A stretch of 41,651 nucleotides of DNA from assembly GCF_025210595.1 (NCBI RefSeq), contig NZ_JAOARH010000132.1, positions 1-41,651 of the forward strand, read 5' to 3'. Shown here piece after piece: positions 19,474-28,286 of this stretch (position 1 is its first letter; each line of letters opens with the position of its first letter). Made by a program: the position numbers and the translations under genes. The DNA is from Winogradskyella sp. (GTDB lineage: Bacteria; Bacteroidota; Bacteroidia; Flavobacteriales; Flavobacteriaceae). The notes beneath the pieces were generated by a model that saw only the letters and a program-made list of their open reading frames with translations, did not search any database and was not told the origin of the DNA.

Positions 19474-20544
19474 ATGAAAAATTTTATTCTTCTTTTCAAA
19501 AAGCCCTTAGTCTTTTTTTTGCTTTTAACACCTTGGTTTCTATTAGCACAAACAATACATATTGTTAATAATAACCCTGATGTATCAGCAGATTTTACCG
19601 ACTTACAATCTGCCATAAACGCAGCTTCTGCTGGTGACATTTTATATGTGCAACATTCACCAACAACATATGGTAATGTTACTTTAAATAAAGACTTAAC
19701 TATTATTGGCAGATCTCATTCAGATAATGGTTATACAACTACAATTGGCACTATGAGCATAAGTAATGGAGCTAGCAATGCTACAGTAAGAGGCTGTGAT
19801 ATCAATGCTTTAAATCAAACAGGAAGTTCAACAACTATAGATGGACTTTCGTTTTTAGATAATGACATCAATTCCTTTGGACTTGGAAGCACTCATACTT
19901 TTACAAACCTGCTTTTACAAGGCAATGTATTTAGAAGCACATTCACATTGTCTCAAAATTCATCTAATGTAACTATTACTAATAATTTATTTTTTAGCGG
20001 TAGTATTTCCTTTTATATGGTAGACACTTTATTCTTTAGTTACAATGTAATGGGTAACACAGGTAATATGAGCATTAACAATTACGCTACAACAAATTCA
20101 TTATTAAACATAAGTAATTGCATTTTTGTTTTAAATGCTAGCGCAGACAGAACGGTTACATTAAACAGAAATGGCACAAATACCATTCAAATAGATGATT
20201 GCGTTACTTACAACTACAACAATACTTATACGTATAACTTTGAAACAGACACTTACATTACTATTAATGCTAATGTACAAGAAAACACAAACCCGTTATT
20301 CACTAATGTAACACCAGGAACACCAGCATCTATTGCAGGAACACAAACCAATTATGATCCGCTAAATGATGATTTAACATTACAAGGTGCTTCACCTGTA
20401 AATAACGATGGACTTTACGAAGGCTACAAATTTATAAATTTAGGTCTTCCAACAGGATACCCTAGTGTTAAAGTATTATCATACGATCCAACTATTGCCA
20501 AAAACGGAACGTTGAATGTAACAATTGAAGCAAAAACCAACTAA
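19474..20544 (+). CDS. Secreted right-handed beta-helix protein
   Basis: The 356-residue protein has a signal peptide (ending FFLLLTPWFLLAQ) and then the opening seen in pectate-lyase-like beta-helix proteins (FTDLQSAINAASAGDILYV, where a lead helix precedes the helix rungs). Rungs rich in Asn, Thr and Ser follow (LTIIGRSHSDNG, SNATVRGCDINAL, SSNVTITNNLFFSG). No catalytic residues typical of polysaccharide lyases can be recognised, and there is no T9SS sorting tail; the protein ends in VTIEAKTN. Cargo binding or adhesion is possible. The next gene starts ten bases after its stop codon, so the two probably form an operon and may work together on the cell surface. Confidence 0.8.
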   Translation: MKNFILLFKKPLVFFLLLTPWFLLAQTIHIVNNNPDVSADFTDLQSAINAASAGDILYVQHSPTTYGNVTLNKDLTIIGRSHSDNGYTTTIGTMSISNGASNATVRGCDINALNQTGSSTTIDGLSFLDNDINSFGLGSTHTFTNLLLQGNVFRSTFTLSQNSSNVTITNNLFFSGSISFYMVDTLFFSYNVMGNTGNMSINNYATTNSLLNISNCIFVLNASADRTVTLNRNGTNTIQIDDCVTYNYNNTYTYNFETDTYITINANVQENTNPLFTNVTPGTPASIAGTQTNYDPLNDDLTLQGASPVNNDGLYEGYKFINLGLPTGYPSVKVLSYDPTIAKNGTLNVTIEAKTN

Positions 20545-20554
20545 ATCTAATCCT

Positions 20555-22990
20555 ATGAAAACGCACATCATAATGCTCTTATGTGGCTGTTTTAGTTTTT
20601 TAGGGTTTAGTCAGTCTATTATTGATATTGAATATTTCTTTAACACTGACCCTGGTTTTGGCAATGCTACATCAATTACTCCAAATGCAAATTCTGGAAA
20701 TTTGACTCAAACATTGACTATACCAACAGGATCTCTAACAGGCTTTAATAGTCTATACATAAGAACTCAAGATAACTCAAACACCTGGACCTTATATGAA
20801 AAAAGGCAGCTTTATATTACAGATTTTATGACACCCACAAGTGCAACTGAAATTGTTTCTGCTGAATATTTTTTTAATACTGATCTCGGATTTGGAAATA
20901 ACACACCTTTAACTATAAACTCTAATTCTGGCTCTATTACACAATCATTTGCAATTCCACTTGGAACAATCACTGGATTCAATAGCCTATACATAAGAAC
21001 TCTAGATGACTTAGGAGAATGGAGCCTCTATGAAAAACGCATATTCTATGTTACAGATTTTACACCAATTTCTAGCGCAAGTAATATCGCAAACATTGAA
21101 TACTTTTTTAACACAGATCCTGGTTTTGGTAATGGTACAACTTTAGTGGCTGATGCCAACACAGGAGATTTAACACAAATCATCCCAATTCCTGTTGATT
21201 TACCTGAGGGATTTAATCACCTTTACATAAGAACTCAAGATGATTTGGGAGTATGGAGTTTATATGAAAAACGTATTTTTTATGCTGAAGACGATACAAT
21301 TTTAACGACTCCAACAATAACAGGTGCTGAATATTTTTACGACACTGATCCTGGTTTTGGTAATGGCACGTCAACTACAATTGTAGCCACAGGAAATCCT
21401 AATGAATATACCATTGGTTTAGAAACTAATAATGTAACATGTGATTTTCATGATTTCTATTTAAGGCTTCAAAACTCAGATGGTACGTGGTCTTTATATG
21501 ATTACGGACTCGATGTTGAAGTTTTTGATAATGCCAACCCAACCATTGTTGTTTTCCCTAATATTACCGCAGCTTTAGATATCAATGGGCAAGCATCAAT
21601 CACTTTAGCTGATGTGGATAATGGTACTTATGATGATTGTGATTTAGTATCTGTTGAACTAAATCAACTACAATTTGATTACACTTGCGCTAATCTTGGC
21701 GTAAACTCAGTAACCATAACCGCTACAGATGCAGAAAATAAAGTAAGCTCTCAAGATGTTGATATAAATGTTGTAGACCTTATAAATCCTGTTGCAGTGG
21801 CTACAGATATTACTATTGATTTAGATGCAAACGGAAATGCAACCTTAACAGGTTCTCAAATTGATGGTGGCTCTACTGACAATTGTGGTGTAACTAATTT
21901 CTCATTAGATATTTCAAGTTTTGATTGCTCTAACCTTGGAGTCAACACCGTTACACTTACAGCAATTGATCAAAGTGGTAATAGCAGCATCAATGCACCT
22001 ACCGCTACAGTTACTGTAGAAGACAACACAAATCCAACTGTTAATACGCAAAACATAACTGTACAGTTAGATGCTAATGGAGACGCTTCTATTACTGCAA
22101 ACCAAATAGACAATAACTCTACAGATAATTGTACTATTAATTCTCAAAACATTGATATCTCTTCTTTTACTTGTGCAGATTTAGGTGCAAATACAGTAAC
22201 TCTAACAGTAACTGATCAAAGTGGAAATTCTGGAAGTAGCACCGCTACTGTAACTATTGAAGACAATATTGATCCTACTGTTAATACGCAAAACATAACT
22301 GTACAACTAGACGCTAATGGAGTTGCTTCTATAACCACTAACCAAATAGACAACAACTCTACTGATAATTGTAGCATTGCTTCTAGAAGTCTTGACGTTT
22401 CTAATTTTACCTGTGCAGATTTAGGAGCAAATACAGTAACATTAACAGTAACTGACCAAAGTGGAAATTCAGAAAGCAACACTGCAACTGTAACTATTGA
22501 AGACAATATTGATCCTACCGCTATTGGTCAAGATATAACTATAAATCTAAACGGAAATCCTTCTGTTTCTATTACGGCAAACGATATAGACAACGGTTCT
22601 TTTGACAACTGTAACTTTACACTAAGTATAGACGTAGATACATTTACAGAAGTAGGCACTTTCCCAGTAGAGCTAACAGCTACAGATACCTATGGAAATT
22701 CTCAAAGCATAACTGTTATGGTAACTGTTGAAAACACTCTAGGATTAGACAATTTAACTATTTCTCCAAAAAACATTAAACTTTATCCAGTTCCTGTAAA
22801 TGATGAATTATTAATTTCAACCGAATTAATTATAAATACTATAGTTATCTATGACATAAGCGGAAAAAATATTAAAAGAATAGATAACCCTAACTCAAGT
22901 ATTAAAACCAGCAATTTATCTTCTGGAATCTATTTCATCAAATTTAAAATTGAAAATTCTTTTGTTACCAAACGCTTTATAAAAGAATAG
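20555..22990 (+). CDS. Repeat-rich surface protein with T9SS type A sorting domain
   Basis: From ATG 20555 the protein has 811 residues; an in-frame TTG at 20525 lies inside the preceding gene and would hide the signal peptide (MKTHIIMLLCGCFSFLGFSQ). Four modules of about 78 residues follow, each with EYFFNTDPGFGNG and LYIRTQDDLGVWSLYEKR motifs. Five HYR/Ig-like modules of about 80 residues come next, with DNTNPT starts and TVTLTVTDQSGNS strands. The last 80 residues (LYPVPVNDELLIS, YDISGKNI, LSSGIYFIKF, TKRFIKE) form a T9SS type A C-terminal domain, which directs secretion through the type IX system and surface anchoring. No enzyme domain is visible, so adhesion is the likely role. Confidence 0.9.
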   Translation: MKTHIIMLLCGCFSFLGFSQSIIDIEYFFNTDPGFGNATSITPNANSGNLTQTLTIPTGSLTGFNSLYIRTQDNSNTWTLYEKRQLYITDFMTPTSATEIVSAEYFFNTDLGFGNNTPLTINSNSGSITQSFAIPLGTITGFNSLYIRTLDDLGEWSLYEKRIFYVTDFTPISSASNIANIEYFFNTDPGFGNGTTLVADANTGDLTQIIPIPVDLPEGFNHLYIRTQDDLGVWSLYEKRIFYAEDDTILTTPTITGAEYFYDTDPGFGNGTSTTIVATGNPNEYTIGLETNNVTCDFHDFYLRLQNSDGTWSLYDYGLDVEVFDNANPTIVVFPNITAALDINGQASITLADVDNGTYDDCDLVSVELNQLQFDYTCANLGVNSVTITATDAENKVSSQDVDINVVDLINPVAVATDITIDLDANGNATLTGSQIDGGSTDNCGVTNFSLDISSFDCSNLGVNTVTLTAIDQSGNSSINAPTATVTVEDNTNPTVNTQNITVQLDANGDASITANQIDNNSTDNCTINSQNIDISSFTCADLGANTVTLTVTDQSGNSGSSTATVTIEDNIDPTVNTQNITVQLDANGVASITTNQIDNNSTDNCSIASRSLDVSNFTCADLGANTVTLTVTDQSGNSESNTATVTIEDNIDPTAIGQDITINLNGNPSVSITANDIDNGSFDNCNFTLSIDVDTFTEVGTFPVELTATDTYGNSQSITVMVTVENTLGLDNLTISPKNIKLYPVPVNDELLISTELIINTIVIYDISGKNIKRIDNPNSSIKTSNLSSGIYFIKFKIENSFVTKRFIKE
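20620..21530 (+). repeat. Four tandem modules of 229-236 bases (DPGFGNG repeats)
   Basis: The coding units start near 20630, 20863, 21099 and 21328 and encode EYFF(N/D)TDPGFGN-type openings and W(S/T)LYEKR closings. The copies have diverged at DNA level but stay in frame. The fourth unit is more divergent, ending WSLYDYGLDVEV. Confidence 0.75.
22019..22498 (+). repeat. Two near-identical 240-base tandem coding repeats
   Basis: Units 22019-22258 and 22259-22498 each begin GAAGACAA and encode a HYR-like module (VNTQNITVQLDANG, then TCADLGANTVTLTVTDQSG). Long stretches are identical between the two, showing recent duplication or gene conversion; flanking units at 21780 and 22499 are more diverged. 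Confidence 0.8.
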
Positions 22991-23016
22991 CTATTAACCA
23001 ATATATTAGTTAGTTA

Positions 23017-23052
23017 AAACAAGAGACTAGAGTAAAATCTAGCCTCTTGTTT
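23017..23052 (+). terminator. Terminator of the beta-helix/T9SS operon
   Basis: AAACAAGAG pairs with CTCTTGTTT and an inner TAGA/TCTA continues the stem past one mismatch, around a 6-base loop. It lies 27 bases after the stop codon at 22990; the plus-strand tail is TTTAGTTAAT. The A-rich 5' arm means it could also serve the opposite strand. Confidence 0.7.
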
Positions 23053-23104
23053 AGTTAATAAAAAACATTCAAACAGCTTTAAATTCAACTTAAACCTAGA
23101 GTTA

Positions 23105-23917
23105 TTACTTAAATAAAAGGATAATGTTATCCCACTTCCAAATTACGTAAGTCACTACCAAGAAAAAGCCATTAAAAATCACTAAAAACATAATAAAAGG
23201 CGTCCAAGTTTCAAAGGTGTTTATCTCAGTCAGATAAAATATACTATTACTGTCATTAGTATTACTTATCAAATGCCGTGTTGCCCAATTATTCCCCAGA
23301 TGTAACCCTATCGGAAACCATAAGGTTTTAGACTTTAATAAGGCAGTTGCAAATAACAAATGACCAACAGGAATAGATACCACAAGCAGAATTATCAAAC
23401 CTCTTTGTTGCAGTACATTTTCGTCTAAAACATGAATTAGCATAAACAAAATTGAAAAGATAATATTGGCTACAATGACATTAGACACTTCAATCGTTTT
23501 CTTAAACAAGTAACCTCTAAATAAAAATTCTTCAGTAGCTACTTGAGGTAAAATAAAATAGAAGGCTAACAATAATGTTGAATAGTCTATTGAACTTGCC
23601 ATCTCAAAGCTTTCACCCAGATACAATGCTTTTAAATAGGTCGCTCCAAATAAAGCCACCATACCAATGCCAACTCCAAGTGGTAAAAACCAAAGGTTCT
23701 TTAAACTAAAATTTAATCCAATAGATGCTAATGTCTTTCCTTCGGTTTTATAGAGCAACCAAGTCACCACGAACAACAGTACAGGTGATACATAAGGTAT
23801 ATATTCTTTTATAAATCCTTTATTAGTCAATCCACTTATAAATAATACTAAAACGAAAAGTATAAGTGCCAATACAAATCTTGACGCTTTTGGATAGGTT
23901 TTAAATAGCGCTTTCAT
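23105..23917 (-). CDS. CPBP family intramembrane metalloprotease (second of pair)
   Basis: The 270-residue protein has about eight hydrophobic helices and the three CPBP (CAAX protease/bacteriocin-processing) motifs: EEFLFRG (E129, E130, R134), FMLIH (H162) and HLGNN (H206, N210). CPBP proteins are glutamate-type intramembrane proteases; in bacteria they process or confer immunity to peptides, or act on membrane regulators. It overlaps the preceding CPBP gene by 17 bases, which implies translational coupling. With the XRE/DUF4870 regulator upstream, a three-gene operon is clear. The substrate is unknown. Confidence 0.88.
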   Translation of the reverse strand: MKALFKTYPKASRFVLALILFVLVLFISGLTNKGFIKEYIPYVSPVLLFVVTWLLYKTEGKTLASIGLNFSLKNLWFLPLGVGIGMVALFGATYLKALYLGESFEMASSIDYSTLLLAFYFILPQVATEEFLFRGYLFKKTIEVSNVIVANIIFSILFMLIHVLDENVLQQRGLIILLVVSIPVGHLLFATALLKSKTLWFPIGLHLGNNWATRHLISNTNDSNSIFYLTEINTFETWTPFIMFLVIFNGFFLVVTYVIWKWDNIILLFK

Positions 23918-24623
23918 GATGATTGATTTCTGATTGTGAATACAGTTTTGTCTTCAGCAATAGCTTTACAACCACTAGCATCATGGTTGAAGGAAATAAA
24001 CCTTTAAATAGATTAAAGTAAAGCCAATCCCAATCTTTCACATCTATTCTAGACATTTCTTGAAAGATAAGTTCTCCATAAGGTTGTGATTCAAAAAAGC
24101 ATGCATTTATAAAATTTACACCCAAGTGAAACCCAAGTCCCAACATTATGGATTTGGTTTTATAAAAACTATATGCCCAAACATAGCCTGTAAATCCAGT
24201 TACCAAAAGCACATAGGCTAGAAGAATAATGCGCTCACCAATAATACCATAAGAGAACCAATGGTACACACCAAATACAATAGCAGAAACCCAAATGGCT
24301 TTTGTGGCGCCAATTCTTTGAATTAAAATATAAAGTATTGCACCTCTAAACACCAAATCCTCAGTTAACGCAGACCTGATATGATATACGAAAGCATCAA
24401 AAACAACACTGTAATTTATAGATTTGGACTGCCACTCCACTTTCAAAAGTATCGTCTCTATATAAATGTTAACCAATATGATAACTACAATAGCTATAAA
24501 CCCAATTACAAACTGAATAACTCTATTTACATTAGGCACAATACCTAATACTTCAATATTCTTTTTCTCAATAAAATGCAATAGCAACCATGAGACTACT
24601 ATAATGACTAATAATCCTAACAT
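23901..24623 (-). CDS. CPBP family intramembrane protease homologue (first of pair)
   Basis: The 240-residue multi-helix membrane protein carries the CPBP motifs in altered form: EDLVFRG (E88, D89, R93) instead of EExxxR, FGVYH (H121) and HLGVN (H166, N170). The first Glu, the one usually considered catalytic, is kept; the second is Asp, so activity may be changed. The start ATG at 24623 is 21 bases after the stop of the XRE/DUF4870 gene, and the 3' end overlaps the second CPBP gene by 17 bases. The N-terminus begins directly with a transmembrane helix (MLGLLVIIVVSWLLLHF). Confidence 0.82.
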   Translation of the reverse strand: MLGLLVIIVVSWLLLHFIEKKNIEVLGIVPNVNRVIQFVIGFIAIVVIILVNIYIETILLKVEWQSKSINYSVVFDAFVYHIRSALTEDLVFRGAILYILIQRIGATKAIWVSAIVFGVYHWFSYGIIGERIILLAYVLLVTGFTGYVWAYSFYKTKSIMLGLGFHLGVNFINACFFESQPYGELIFQEMSRIDVKDWDWLYFNLFKGLFPSTMMLVVVKLLLKTKLYSQSEINHHESAI

Positions 24624-24644
24624 AATATGATATTTAAAAAAAGG

Positions 24645-25214
24645 TTATGCCGCTTTTGGCTTTAAGAAAGGAATTGCTAAAGGATACTTACAGGTGCCAT
24701 GCTCTAGAGCAGACATGATATTTCTAACGGTAACGATGATACTAAATAAAACGATAAAACCTGTAATAAAGAAATTAAACCCAGGAAGGATAAAAAAGAT
24801 CAACAAACTCAGTATAAAATATAAGGTGATAGACATATGAAAGTTAACCACAGTTCTACCATGTGTATCATAAACTTTACTATCATCTGCTTTACTAATC
24901 CATACAAATAATGGAATTAAGATATTAGCAAATGGAATAATTAAGCCAAAAAATGGCGAGGCATGAATAAGTAACATCCATTTTCTTTGAATTTTTTCTT
25001 CTTTAGGATCATCTAAGACGATTAAATCTTCAACCTCTACATCCAATCCTGCAGCTAATAATTTTACGGTTTGCAAATGTGGCTCCACTTCGCCTTTTTC
25101 TATACGTTGAATTGTACGCACACCAACTGTAGTTTTATCTGAAAGTTCGGCTTGGGTATACCCTTTTAACTTGCGTTGATACACTAAGTTCTCCTTTAAT
25201 GATTGCTTTTTCAT
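24645..25214 (-). CDS. XRE-type HTH regulator fused to a DUF4870 membrane domain
   Basis: Residues 1-65 form an HTH_3 domain (QRKLKGYTQAELSDKTTVGV, then RTIQRIEKGEVEPHLQTVKLLAAGL). Residues about 78-180 form a DUF4870-like membrane domain with HASPFFGLIIPFANILIPL, then VYDTHGRTVVNFHMS and a second pair of helices (SLLIFFILPGF, ITGFIVLFSIIVTV). The protein of 189 residues would thus bind DNA while anchored in the inner membrane. It is the first gene of an operon with two CPBP proteases, so release by intramembrane cleavage or sensing of membrane state is an attractive guess. A TACATTTG -7 box lies 20 bases upstream of the ATG. Confidence 0.88.
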   Translation of the reverse strand: MKKQSLKENLVYQRKLKGYTQAELSDKTTVGVRTIQRIEKGEVEPHLQTVKLLAAGLDVEVEDLIVLDDPKEEKIQRKWMLLIHASPFFGLIIPFANILIPLFVWISKADDSKVYDTHGRTVVNFHMSITLYFILSLLIFFILPGFNFFITGFIVLFSIIVTVRNIMSALEHGTCKYPLAIPFLKPKAA

Positions 25215-25234
25215 GTTCTATAATTTTGTTGGTA

Positions 25235-25242
25235 CAAATGTA
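25235..25242 (-). promoter_or_regulatory. Probable -7 box of the XRE-DUF4870/CPBP operon
   Basis: TACATTTG on the minus strand matches TAnnTTTG, about 20 bases before the start codon. No good TTG at the -33 distance, which would suit a regulated promoter. Confidence 0.5.
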
Positions 25243-25353
25243 TAGTGCTACGCTCGTTTTTCTCACGCCATTTAAATGTCACCTATATGTCAAATATAGT
25301 GTTTATAAGGGTTTCAAACACATGTTAGAGCATTTAAGCAAGCTCTCACGCTT

Positions 25354-25385
25354 TAAAACAAAAAGACGAATCTTTCAATTCGCCT
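25354..25385 (-). terminator. Terminator after the di-haem peroxidase gene
   Basis: On the minus strand AGGCGAAT pairs with ATTCGTCT (one G-U pair) across a 6-base loop and is followed by TTTTGTTTT. It lies 76 bases after the peroxidase stop codon and separates it from the XRE operon. Confidence 0.6.
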
Positions 25386-25460
25386 CTAATCGAAACACAT
25401 ATTATTGCGTTCGTTTAATAAATAAATGAAACTAATTTGTAATGAAATAGTTTATTTCTT

Positions 25461-26519
25461 CTAAAAAGGATCACTATACTTAGGGTTATTAATAAAAGTT
25501 GGATCTGTTAGTGTTTTAAGAAAAGCTACTAAATCGCTCTTTTCTTGCTGAGTTAGTTGTAAGCCTCCTCCATTTTGAATAAATACAAGTCCTAAATCAG
25601 TACCAGCAGATTGCTGCACGCCATTATTATAATGATCTACAACTTGCTCAAGTGTTTCAAATCGTCCATCGTGCATATAAGGAGCGGTTAATTCTATATT
25701 TCGAAGTGTAGGAACTCTAAAGGCACCAGTATCATTTATATTTTGAGTTACATTATATCTTCCTGGATCAAGAATGTCCTCATCTAAATCCAACCCATTG
25801 TTCATATACTGATTATTAGCAAAATTTGGTCCACCATGACATTTTACACAAAAAGCTCCTGAGTTTTGTGGATCTGTTGGATTAACTGGGTCAAAAAACA
25901 ATTTTCTTCCTCGTTCTTCTGATGGAGAAAAAGTAGCCTCACCTGCCTGAACTTTATCATACTTACTATTATTAGAAACCAAAGTAATCATAAATTGCTC
26001 TAAAGCTAAACCTATACGCTCTTCAGTAATATCTTCTGAACCAAATACATCATTAAAACGATTTATATAATCTAATTGTCCTAATTTTTGAATTACATTT
26101 TCAATTGTTTCCTGCATCTCTAAAGGGTCTTGTATTGGTAATACAGCCTGATCTCTAAGTAGATGAGCGCGACCATCCCAAAAAAACTCATTATCATTCC
26201 AAGCTAAATTAATCACACCCATTGCTTGCCTATTACCAAGTAGACCATTTACTCCAATTGAAAATCTATTAGGATCACCAAACGCAAATTCTTGAATATG
26301 ACATGAAGCACACGATATTGTGTTATCTAAGCTTAATGCTTTTTCATAAAACAAACGTCTTCCCAATTCTACTCCATCATGAGTTAAAATATTATCAGAA
26401 GGTAAGTTAGGAGCAGGTAATCCTTTGTGTTGTAATTTATAAACATCAGATCGTGTTGTTTCATCTTTATTGCAAGAAAAAACAAATCCTATAATGATTA
26501 AGAAAGCAATGTATCTCAT
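25461..26519 (-). CDS. Di-haem cytochrome c peroxidase family lipoprotein
   Basis: From ATG 26519 the product has 352 residues with a lipoprotein signal ending VFSC (Cys16) followed by NKDE. Two c-type haem sites are present: CASCH at residues 70-74 and CVKCH near residue 224, as in the CcpA/MauG family, which reduces hydrogen peroxide or oxidises protein substrates in the periplasm. Family motifs LGRRLFYEKALS, ISCASCHIQEFAFGD, FRVPTLRNIELTAPYMHDGRF and LVAFLKTLTDP are clear. The lipobox places it at a membrane rather than free in the periplasm. An upstream in-frame start at 26576 would disrupt the signal. A weak -7 box (TATATTCG) lies 13 bases before the ATG; asnB ends 75 bases upstream. Confidence 0.92.
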   Translation of the reverse strand: MRYIAFLIIIGFVFSCNKDETTRSDVYKLQHKGLPAPNLPSDNILTHDGVELGRRLFYEKALSLDNTISCASCHIQEFAFGDPNRFSIGVNGLLGNRQAMGVINLAWNDNEFFWDGRAHLLRDQAVLPIQDPLEMQETIENVIQKLGQLDYINRFNDVFGSEDITEERIGLALEQFMITLVSNNSKYDKVQAGEATFSPSEERGRKLFFDPVNPTDPQNSGAFCVKCHGGPNFANNQYMNNGLDLDEDILDPGRYNVTQNINDTGAFRVPTLRNIELTAPYMHDGRFETLEQVVDHYNNGVQQSAGTDLGLVFIQNGGGLQLTQQEKSDLVAFLKTLTDPTFINNPKYSDPF

Positions 26520-26594
26520 CTCTATTTTTTTTCGAATATATAGAGCGAAAACATCAATGCTTATGACATAAATCAAAAAAAGAGTTTTTCTTAA

Positions 26595-28256
26595 TTAATA
26601 AGCATCTTCATGTACTTTAGCTACAGCTCTACCTGAAGGATCATTCATTTCCTTAAAAGCTTCATCCCACTCTAAAGCAATTTTAGTACTGCATGCTACA
26701 CTTGGTTCTTGTGGCACGCTTAAAGCAGCTGTATCACTTGGAAAGTGAGTTTCAAAAATGGTTCTGTAATAATATTCTTCTTTGTTTTGAGGTGTCTGTA
26801 TCGGAAAACGGAAATGTGCATTTGCCATTTGTTCATCACTTATTTTCTCATCAACCAACGTTTTTAAGGTATCTATCCAACTGTAACCTACTCCATCGCT
26901 AAACTGCTCCTTTTGTCTCCAAACCACACTTTCGGGCAACATATCTTCAAACGCTTTACGTATTATCCATTTTTCCATACGTTCACTACTAATCATTTTA
27001 TCATTTGGATTAATACGCATAGCAACATCTACAAACTCTTTATCTAAAAATGGTACACGCCCTTCAATTCCCCAAGCCGCTAAACTTTTATTAGCCCTTA
27101 AACAATCATACATATGTAACTTATTTAATTTACGTACAGTTTCCTCATGAAATTCCTGAGCGTTAGGCGCTTTATGAAAATATAAATAACCTCCAAATAA
27201 TTCATCAGCACCTTCGCCAGATAGCACCATTTTAATTCCCATAGATTTGATAACCCTTGCCATTAAATACATTGGTGTACTTGCCCTAATAGTTGTTATG
27301 TCATAAGTCTCAAGCTGATAAATAACATCTTTAATAGCATCTAAACCTTCTTGTATAGTGAACTTTATTTCGTGATGAACTGTACCAATATGATCTGCCA
27401 CTTTTTTTGCAGCTACTAAATCTGGCGAACCTTCTAATCCAACCGAAAAACTATGCAACTGTGGCCACCAAGCCTGTTCTTTATCATCTGCCTCAATACG
27501 ACGTTGCGAATATTTTTTTGCAATAGCAGAAGTGACCGAAGAATCTAAGCCACCAGACAACAATACTCCATAAGGCACATCACTCATTAATTGCCTATAC
27601 ACAGCATCTTCTAGCGCTTGCCTTACCTCAGTAACACTGGTTTCACTATCTTTTACAGCATCGTAATCTTCCCAATCTCGCTTGTACCACTTTACCAACT
27701 TTTCATCTTCACTACTCATATAATGACCAGGAGGAAACAACTCTATTTTTGTACAAACCCCTTCAAGTGCTTTTAATTCTGAAGCCACATAAAAAGTACC
27801 ATGCTTGTCCCAACCCATATACAAAGGAATAATTCCCATATGATCTCGAGCAATAAAATATTCATCTTTTTCAACATTATAAATAGCGAAACCAAAAATA
27901 CCATTCAAATCATCTAGAAAGTGAGACCCTTTTTCTTTATAAAGCGCAAGAATAACTTCACAATCACTTTTAGTCTGAAACTCATAATCTGAAAATTGTG
28001 CTCTCAATGCTCTATGGTTATAAATCTCTCCGTTTGCTGCCAAAATGAGATTTTTATCTTCACTAAATAAAGGCTGTTTTCCAGAAGCTGGATCCACAAT
28101 TGCTAAGCGCTCGTGAGCCATAATAACTTTATCATCGCTATATATACCACTCCAATCTGGTCCGCGATGACGAATGGTTTTTGCCATTTCTAAAATCTGA
28201 GGTCTTAATATTTCTGACTTTTGCTTCACATCAAACGCACATACTATTCCGCACAT
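26595..28256 (-). CDS. asnB: Asparagine synthase B (glutamine-hydrolysing)
   Basis: AsnB makes asparagine from aspartate, glutamine and ATP. The 553-residue protein starts MCGIVCAFD, with Cys2 as the N-terminal nucleophile of the class II glutamine amidotransferase domain (RHRGPDWSG, AHERLAIVDPASGKQPL, NGEIYNH). The synthetase domain follows with the ATP-binding PP-loop LLSGGLDSSVTSAIA at about residue 230 and GEGADELFGGY further on. The length and layout match the E. coli AsnB type. It is upstream of the peroxidase lipoprotein in the same direction; whether the two share an mRNA is unclear. Confidence 0.97.
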   Translation of the reverse strand: MCGIVCAFDVKQKSEILRPQILEMAKTIRHRGPDWSGIYSDDKVIMAHERLAIVDPASGKQPLFSEDKNLILAANGEIYNHRALRAQFSDYEFQTKSDCEVILALYKEKGSHFLDDLNGIFGFAIYNVEKDEYFIARDHMGIIPLYMGWDKHGTFYVASELKALEGVCTKIELFPPGHYMSSEDEKLVKWYKRDWEDYDAVKDSETSVTEVRQALEDAVYRQLMSDVPYGVLLSGGLDSSVTSAIAKKYSQRRIEADDKEQAWWPQLHSFSVGLEGSPDLVAAKKVADHIGTVHHEIKFTIQEGLDAIKDVIYQLETYDITTIRASTPMYLMARVIKSMGIKMVLSGEGADELFGGYLYFHKAPNAQEFHEETVRKLNKLHMYDCLRANKSLAAWGIEGRVPFLDKEFVDVAMRINPNDKMISSERMEKWIIRKAFEDMLPESVVWRQKEQFSDGVGYSWIDTLKTLVDEKISDEQMANAHFRFPIQTPQNKEEYYYRTIFETHFPSDTAALSVPQEPSVACSTKIALEWDEAFKEMNDPSGRAVAKVHEDAY

Positions 28257-28286
28257 AACTATTTATTTTTATTATTAATTACGATA

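Noticed and set aside
20525-20554. TTG start of the T9SS protein inside the beta-helix gene
   Set aside because: It would bury the signal peptide; ATG 20555 gives a normal one.
25199-25429. 76-codon plus-strand frame across the XRE operon promoter and the peroxidase terminator
   Set aside because: It crosses both the promoter of the minus-strand operon and a terminator hairpin, and the product has no domain or signal.
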